A stretch of 64,000 nucleotides of DNA from Bacteroidota bacterium (GTDB lineage Bacteria > Bacteroidota > Ignavibacteria > Ignavibacteriales > Ignavibacteriaceae), in contig JADFLR010000015.1 in NCBI GenBank assembly GCA_022564295.1, positions 1 to 64,000 on the forward strand. Reading direction: 5' to 3'. The translations under genes and the position numbers were made by a program. The notes beneath the pieces were generated by a model, which was given only the letters and a program-made list of their open reading frames with translations, made no database searches and had not been told where the DNA came from. Shown here piece by piece: positions 59,106 through 64,000 of this stretch; position 1 is the stretch's first letter, and every line of letters begins with the position of its first letter.

Positions 59106-62100
59106 CTAGCGTGGCAACCCTCGCTTTAATACGTCAAACGTTATCACACAGGGAGGACACTCTTCACTTCCACAGATAGGTTGAATAATCAAAGTATAGT
59201 CTCCAGTCATCGAAGCCCTAAAAGCAGCATTGATGTTCTTTCCATTTCCCGTTTCTATCAGATTACCTTCCGGATCGAGAATACGCCACACGTATTCAGC
59301 TATACAACTTCCAGTTCCTGTGCAAATAAAGTCTCCAATAAAAATGTCAATATTGATAGTAGTACCGAAAGGAATGTCCTTTACCGTTTCTCCACAAGTT
59401 GCAAAACCAGTAGTGGGGGGGCCAACGCCGCTTAGTTCGTAATCAACTTGGGAAGGATCCGTCCATTCGCCGCATTCGCACAAGCTATCGCATGGCGGTA
59501 GCGGCAGACAGTAGACTATCTCACACATTTTAGTTCCTTGCCTGCAAATGATCCGCAGACAGAACGGATCGTTTGCCGGAACCCAGTCCGACAACTGTCC
59601 CGTTACTACGGTCGTCCCCGGCGGCAGCGATAAGGGTGACACACCGGATATGTTCCCGGAGCTAGGGATTTGCGGCACGATCTGCAGGTTACATTGCTGA
59701 CCGGTCAGGTTGTTCAGCTCGAACGTAAACCTATATCTCTTGTTCTGTCCTTGGGGCTCCAGGCATATCACCGAAGCCTGTAACACGGTAACACAGGGTT
59801 GGGTTGCTGCCGAATCCACCTCGACAAAGATCCGGACTGAATCGCACCACATCGTCCCACACCATCCCAGCACTGTGACTGTGTACGTTCCTGCTTTAGT
59901 AGGCGTGATCTCGATCGGAATCGACGTCCCCCAACCCGAAGTAGGACCAGTGTATCTCCAATCATATTCAGGTGGGCAGTCTTCAGGTACGCATTTCAGG
60001 TTTGGAGTTATGGTGATAGTCTGTGGAGCTATCACTCCCGTCACCGTCCCGTCGTCCCACACTTTGATGGTCGTAGCGTCAAATGTTACTTTGGTTGAAT
60101 CCCACGTGCTGCACTGGCATGTACCGCTGGGAGTGCACCTTATGACAGTGATGTCGCGCGTCGCCGTACAGCTGTCATTGGATACTGTGATCGTGTACGT
60201 GCACGGTGGTGTGATGCCAGAGTTTGAGATACTGATGAAGCCCGGTGAAGCACTAAAATTTCCTGCGTAGTCCGGACAGCCTGTTTGTCCTGAGGTTAGC
60301 TGCCACGTGTAGGGACCATTCCCGGGGAAGCCGCTTAATACGATGTTGTCGATAGTCAGGTTGTTCAGTGAATCGAGACACACTGTATCCGGGGCAGCAA
60401 TGCTGCAGGTATCATCTGGAGGAACGATCTCATAACAAATCAGAGTATCGCAGGTTACACAATTTTCATCTGTAAATTCATACCGGATGCAAAATTCTAT
60501 AGTTTGCACGCAACAGGATATTGGGGATGGAGGTGGAAATTTAAGCTGAATTTCCGGTGAAAATCCTCCTGTTAGATCAACCGAACCATCATCTCCCCAA
60601 TCTTGCCATATTACCTCACGGCTCCAATTAATATCTAAGTTTGGAGGACCTGTAAGAGCAGGTGTTAGTGTTGTGCCTCCTTCGGTAAATACCTGTCCGG
60701 GATCTACAGAAAGATTACCAAATTGATCGCTATTATCCGCACAAACTTCACACTCCGGATCATTGTAAGATACATGAACGTATTCAAGTGTTGCTGAAAT
60801 TTTTGTGATTTTGTTTGGTCCCGCAATCAATTCGGGTATTATTTGATATATCCCACCACCAAGATCGGTGATCTCGTCCTGAGTCACATTTATATCAAAT
60901 TCATCACAGCATTCACCGTCAGGGGAAATACATTCCACTAAGAATTCAACAACGATAGAATCACAAAGTTCTTCGGTACCGCACCAGCCAAACAAAGTAA
61001 GAGTGTAGGTGCCGCTTTGTACTGGAGTAAACGAAAAGGGCACATTACCATTTGCTGTTATTGGTCCTACCAAAGTATATTTAACAGGTACGTTGCAATC
61101 TGGAGGTTGACAATTATAAGTAGAGTTAATGGTATAGGTCTGGTTGCATTCAAGTGTGTCCTGTGTATCAGGGTTCATCAACAGTATGGGTGAATTGAGT
61201 TGAGTGATATTCTGGATCGTATTTTCTCCCCAGCTGCTTCCTTTACAGTTGCAGGTATCTACAACACAGCACTTAATGAAAAATTTGGGGCCATAATACC
61301 AGCATGATTTATTTACATCTTCTACATAGAATTGCCACTCCTCCATCGGATTACAAGGAATGTCAGAAGGTATTACCCAGTCATAGCTGCCCGTATTCGG
61401 AATATTTGGAGCGAACTGTTGATATGTTGTCCAGTTACTTATTCTGATTAAACTTAAATTAACGTAGTCGCTGGGAACAGTTCCTGTCCACGTTATAGTC
61501 ACCTGCGCACCAGCACATAAAGTATCACCAGTTTGAGGACCACCAGTTATTATGTAATCACAAGGACACGATACAACATCTACATAAGTATCAGCCGTAC
61601 AACCTCCTCTTGATACTCTTAAAATATAACGGCACGGGGGTGTGACAATGAAACTAGATATACTTATGAACCCCAATGGAATATCGAAAGTACCAGCCCC
61701 ACCCGGACAGACGGATGGAGATTGATTGACCGGATCGGGAATCAATTCCCATGAATATGATCCGCTTCCAGGAAAACCATTCGCTATTATGTTATCAATT
61801 ATTAATCTATCATAAGCACCCATGCATACGGAGTCAGGTGCATCTATGGAACAGGTATCTAGAACAGCATAAATACAAACCTTGGGACCGTATGTGTACT
61901 CCTCTTTTGGGTTGTCTTTGTTGTAGATGTAAAGATTGAACTCACAATCTTCGTCGAAGGGAAGGGTCGAGGGGATGGTCCAAAAGATTGTTTGTACACT
62001 ATTATTGTGTTCTATCGCTATGGGGGGATTTACATTTCTCCAGGTTGGAGTTAACTTTTGCAAGTTGAGATTAACCAGCCAACTTGGTAAGCCGCCTGTC

Positions 62101-64000
62101 CACGAAATCTCCATCACATCTCCGGCATACCAAACTGACCCGGGAGCAGGTAATGTAAACACGAACGGTCCAGCCATCATATTTGAATTCGAAATTTCAT
62201 ACCTGGATTGTTCAACTGAACTGAAGTTAGCGAATCGGAATACGCTTTCGGTGTCGTTAGCACCTCCTCCGGCGTTCTTGCTCAAGGTAAAAAATTCAAC
62301 GGGATCAGACTGAGTTTCCGATCGTATTCCGTCCGGTGAGTCTGAAACAATTGGTCCGCTCCATCCACCATTGTATTCGAAGAGTGGTGTCGAGCGTAAT
62401 CTCGAACCACCCGATAGATCTGTGCTATTTCCTTTGGGTACGTTTACACTATAGGTGGTATAATCAGTAGTCTTTCCTAAATTTAATCCAAATTCATTTA
62501 GTGCCGACCCTGTCAGCTCGCCGAACCATGAATTATCCGTATCAGTCGTACCCATTGCCAGCAAAACGTTGCGCACTCCTAAGTTATTTTCGTACAAGTC
62601 GTGCAATGTGTTGGATACAATATTGACTGCGTCGCTTGTTCGCTCAATTGTAATGCATACAAGCGTATCGCACGTTACACACAAATTATCGGTAAAGGAA
62701 ATACGAATGCACAACCGTATTGTGTCCGGACAGCACCAAAGAGTTGAAGCCGGTGGAAACCCTGTTTGCATATTCAATTCTGCACCCATTGATAAGTCAC
62801 TTCCGTCCGTGGATGTAGATAACCACGTAACCTCTCGGCTGCATTGGCTTAGCCCCGGTAACGTTGTAAACACCGGGGCGTCAAAACCAGGTATATTATC
62901 TGCCGCACAGAAGTTGCCCCACTGCTCGCTCTCCTTAACGCAGGTATTGCAATCTGGATTGCCGCGAATGACAGAGAAGTAAACCAGCTCAGCAGTAACT
63001 TTTATGATCGGATTTGGACCGGCAGTAATGTTAGTTGTTAAAAAACCGGTTGAGTCATAAGAAAAGAGATCCACTTCCCGTGTGAAGCCACCGCAGCAGG
63101 TGCAAGCTGGAAGTTCATTTACATATTCTGTGGTCTTGGAATCGTGGTCATCGGGGTTACCCTGATCCCGCATTGAAACGCGGAACTTGAGTGGGGGGAG
63201 GATAGCGTCGGTGTAACAAACGGTTCCCGTTATCGTCATTTGATCGCCGTATAGGAGGTCGACTGGAAGTAATGGGAAAACGTTGGTAACCGTACCGGGG
63301 GGATCCACTCCCAGCAGGTAAACCTCTCCAACACTTCCTATCCCATTGGGAGGATCGGGAGCCATGTTGTTGCTAACCCAAACTATGAAGTCATAACAAA
63401 TGCCAACGCTATCACTGCACGTTACCTTAACCGAATCGATCGTGGGAGTATACTCTACACCAACAGAAAAACTCCACACATCACTTTCACCTAACTTATT
63501 TCCTGAGGGATCGTACGCTATAACTTGCCATGCGTACTTTCCTTCTAAAAATTCTATGGCAGAGACAGGAATCTGGAACACTGTAGTATTTATATTACCT
63601 TGTTCAAACACGATAAGATTATTTCGCATTGCAATGTATGGATCTTCACGATCGTTTATCTGAACTATCTCTATTTTATAATTGACACCAGTGCCAGGTG
63701 TTACAGCATGCATCCAGGTAAACACCGGAGTTTTATTCACTAAAGTAGCTCCATTATATGGTGCAATGAGTTCTGGTGCCGCCATCATCTCAATAGTTTG
63801 ATCCATGCAATCATCACCAATATCAATATTGTTACTCATCAGCCGGACGTAAACGCAATACGTATAATCCCCTGCAGGAAATACGCCCGTTCTCATTATG
63901 CCATCTTTATATCTCGGATCTGAACTTATATAATCAATCTCCGGATTTAACCACGAGTAGTCTGCACCAGTAAATGTTCTTAATCCGGGGAGTAATTGAA
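59106..64000 (-). CDS. Giant Cys-rich modular secreted protein B, 5' end outside the window
   Basis: The frame stays open to base 64000 and matches the N-terminal domain of protein A upstream of an internal Met at 63896, so the true start lies outside. Visible order: end of the N-terminal domain, Fn3-like domain, CVTCDTLVC module, a Ser/Thr-rich stretch, GPI-anchored-type beta modules (GSVWYAGDVMEISWTG, GAQVTITWTGTVP), Cys-rich beta module (CNCKGSSWGENTI), second CVTCDTL module, Cys-rich modules CQCSTWDSTKVTF and CECGEWTDPSQVDY. It lacks LamG. Exported function and ligand unknown. Confidence 0.82.
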   Translation of the reverse strand, partial: QLLPGLRTFTGADYSWLNPEIDYISSDPRYKDGIMRTGVFPAGDYTYCVYVRLMSNNIDIGDDCMDQTIEMMAAPELIAPYNGATLVNKTPVFTWMHAVTPGTGVNYKIEIVQINDREDPYIAMRNNLIVFEQGNINTTVFQIPVSAIEFLEGKYAWQVIAYDPSGNKLGESDVWSFSVGVEYTPTIDSVKVTCSDSVGICYDFIVWVSNNMAPDPPNGIGSVGEVYLLGVDPPGTVTNVFPLLPVDLLYGDQMTITGTVCYTDAILPPLKFRVSMRDQGNPDDHDSKTTEYVNELPACTCCGGFTREVDLFSYDSTGFLTTNITAGPNPIIKVTAELVYFSVIRGNPDCNTCVKESEQWGNFCAADNIPGFDAPVFTTLPGLSQCSREVTWLSTSTDGSDLSMGAELNMQTGFPPASTLWCCPDTIRLCIRISFTDNLCVTCDTLVCITIERTSDAVNIVSNTLHDLYENNLGVRNVLLAMGTTDTDNSWFGELTGSALNEFGLNLGKTTDYTTYSVNVPKGNSTDLSGGSRLRSTPLFEYNGGWSGPIVSDSPDGIRSETQSDPVEFFTLSKNAGGGANDTESVFRFANFSSVEQSRYEISNSNMMAGPFVFTLPAPGSVWYAGDVMEISWTGGLPSWLVNLNLQKLTPTWRNVNPPIAIEHNNSVQTIFWTIPSTLPFDEDCEFNLYIYNKDNPKEEYTYGPKVCIYAVLDTCSIDAPDSVCMGAYDRLIIDNIIANGFPGSGSYSWELIPDPVNQSPSVCPGGAGTFDIPLGFISISSFIVTPPCRYILRVSRGGCTADTYVDVVSCPCDYIITGGPQTGDTLCAGAQVTITWTGTVPSDYVNLSLIRISNWTTYQQFAPNIPNTGSYDWVIPSDIPCNPMEEWQFYVEDVNKSCWYYGPKFFIKCCVVDTCNCKGSSWGENTIQNITQLNSPILLMNPDTQDTLECNQTYTINSTYNCQPPDCNVPVKYTLVGPITANGNVPFSFTPVQSGTYTLTLFGWCGTEELCDSIVVEFLVECISPDGECCDEFDINVTQDEITDLGGGIYQIIPELIAGPNKITKISATLEYVHVSYNDPECEVCADNSDQFGNLSVDPGQVFTEGGTTLTPALTGPPNLDINWSREVIWQDWGDDGSVDLTGGFSPEIQLKFPPPSPISCCVQTIEFCIRYEFTDENCVTCDTLICYEIVPPDDTCSIAAPDTVCLDSLNNLTIDNIVLSGFPGNGPYTWQLTSGQTGCPDYAGNFSASPGFISISNSGITPPCTYTITVSNDSCTATRDITVIRCTPSGTCQCSTWDSTKVTFDATTIKVWDDGTVTGVIAPQTITITPNLKCVPEDCPPEYDWRYTGPTSGWGTSIPIEITPTKAGTYTVTVLGWCGTMWCDSVRIFVEVDSAATQPCVTVLQASVICLEPQGQNKRYRFTFELNNLTGQQCNLQIVPQIPSSGNISGVSPLSLPPGTTVVTGQLSDWVPANDPFCLRIICRQGTKMCEIVYCLPLPPCDSLCECGEWTDPSQVDYELSGVGPPTTGFATCGETVKDIPFGTTINIDIFIGDFICTGTGSCIAEYVWRILDPEGNLIETGNGKNINAAFRASMTGDYTLIIQPICGSEECPPCVITFDVLKRGLPR

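Noticed and set aside
1-64000. CRISPR array, prophage or insertion sequence
   Set aside because: No regular spacer-repeat pattern, and no transposase, integrase or phage gene was seen on either strand.

Overview
The window is a chromosomal segment of an AT-rich, Gram-negative bacterium of the Bacteroidota/Chlorobiota/Ignavibacteriota group, most likely an Ignavibacteria-like lineage. The evidence is a short RpoD-type sigma factor without region 1.1, two secreted beta-propeller proteins with the NYPNPFNPTT-type C-terminal sorting domain (type IX secretion) plus a decayed third copy of that tail, a large TonB-dependent receptor with a carboxypeptidase-regulatory N-domain, and a 31-residue mS38-like ribosomal small protein. 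The lineage is inferred from gene content; there is no rRNA to confirm it. One tRNA is present, tRNA-Thr(CGT). No insertion sequence, prophage or CRISPR array was seen.

Layout. 1-1.9 kb: two secreted propeller proteins, the first running off the left edge. 2.2-4.5 kb: the housekeeping sigma factor and a 37-residue Lys-rich protein, flanked by two near-duplicate STAS-domain proteins. 4.9-6.5 kb: tRNA-Thr, mS38-like protein, zinc-ribbon/TPR membrane protein and HU. 7.3-12.2 kb: a copper locus (an HMA-AraC fusion regulator, CopZ-like chaperone, CopA ATPase), then an NHL-type T9SS substrate and a decayed internal-deletion copy of copA. 12.4-21.4 kb: HDOD protein, two lipoproteins, a flavoprotein deletion remnant, an IMPDH/GMP reductase, oligoendopeptidase F, a DASS transporter and an M23 endopeptidase. 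21.8-26 kb: signal peptidase I and a TonB receptor sharing a bidirectional terminator. 26.4-30.3 kb: an NPP-type phosphodiesterase and an M16 peptidase pair in one operon. 30.5-35 kb: a reverse-strand operon (truA, SDR reductase, DUF2231 membrane protein, outer-membrane barrel, enoyl-CoA hydratase, unknown). 35.3-43.2 kb: two hybrid PAS histidine kinases and a SpoIIE-type phosphatase. 43.2-52.8 kb: M64 peptidase, pyrE-TPR-pterin dehydratase cluster, ClpC, FloA flotillin and a UvrD-type helicase. 52.8-64 kb: two tandem giant Cys-rich secreted proteins, the second running off the right edge.

The most unusual part is the right end. The two giant paralogues are built from shuffled Cys-rich modules that I cannot assign to a named family. 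They share a tract of about 490 bases that is almost identical while the rest has diverged, which suggests gene conversion. One copy carries a higher-GC LamG lectin-like domain interrupted by a single in-frame TGA, and both 3' ends carry the same perfect-hairpin repeat. Other points worth a look are the HMA-AraC fusion, the copA pseudogene, the mosaic STAS pair around rpoD, a possible sigma-54 promoter ahead of the first hybrid kinase, and an M23 peptidase whose membrane anchor is encoded upstream of the only canonical start codon.

Many genes form a cell-envelope programme: secretion and maturation (signal peptidase I, T9SS cargo, M16, M23 and M64 peptidases), membrane organisation (FloA), uptake (TonB receptor, DASS transporter) and copper homeostasis. 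Signalling proteins that may connect by partner switching (SpoIIE phosphatase, STAS proteins) are present but unlinked in the window.
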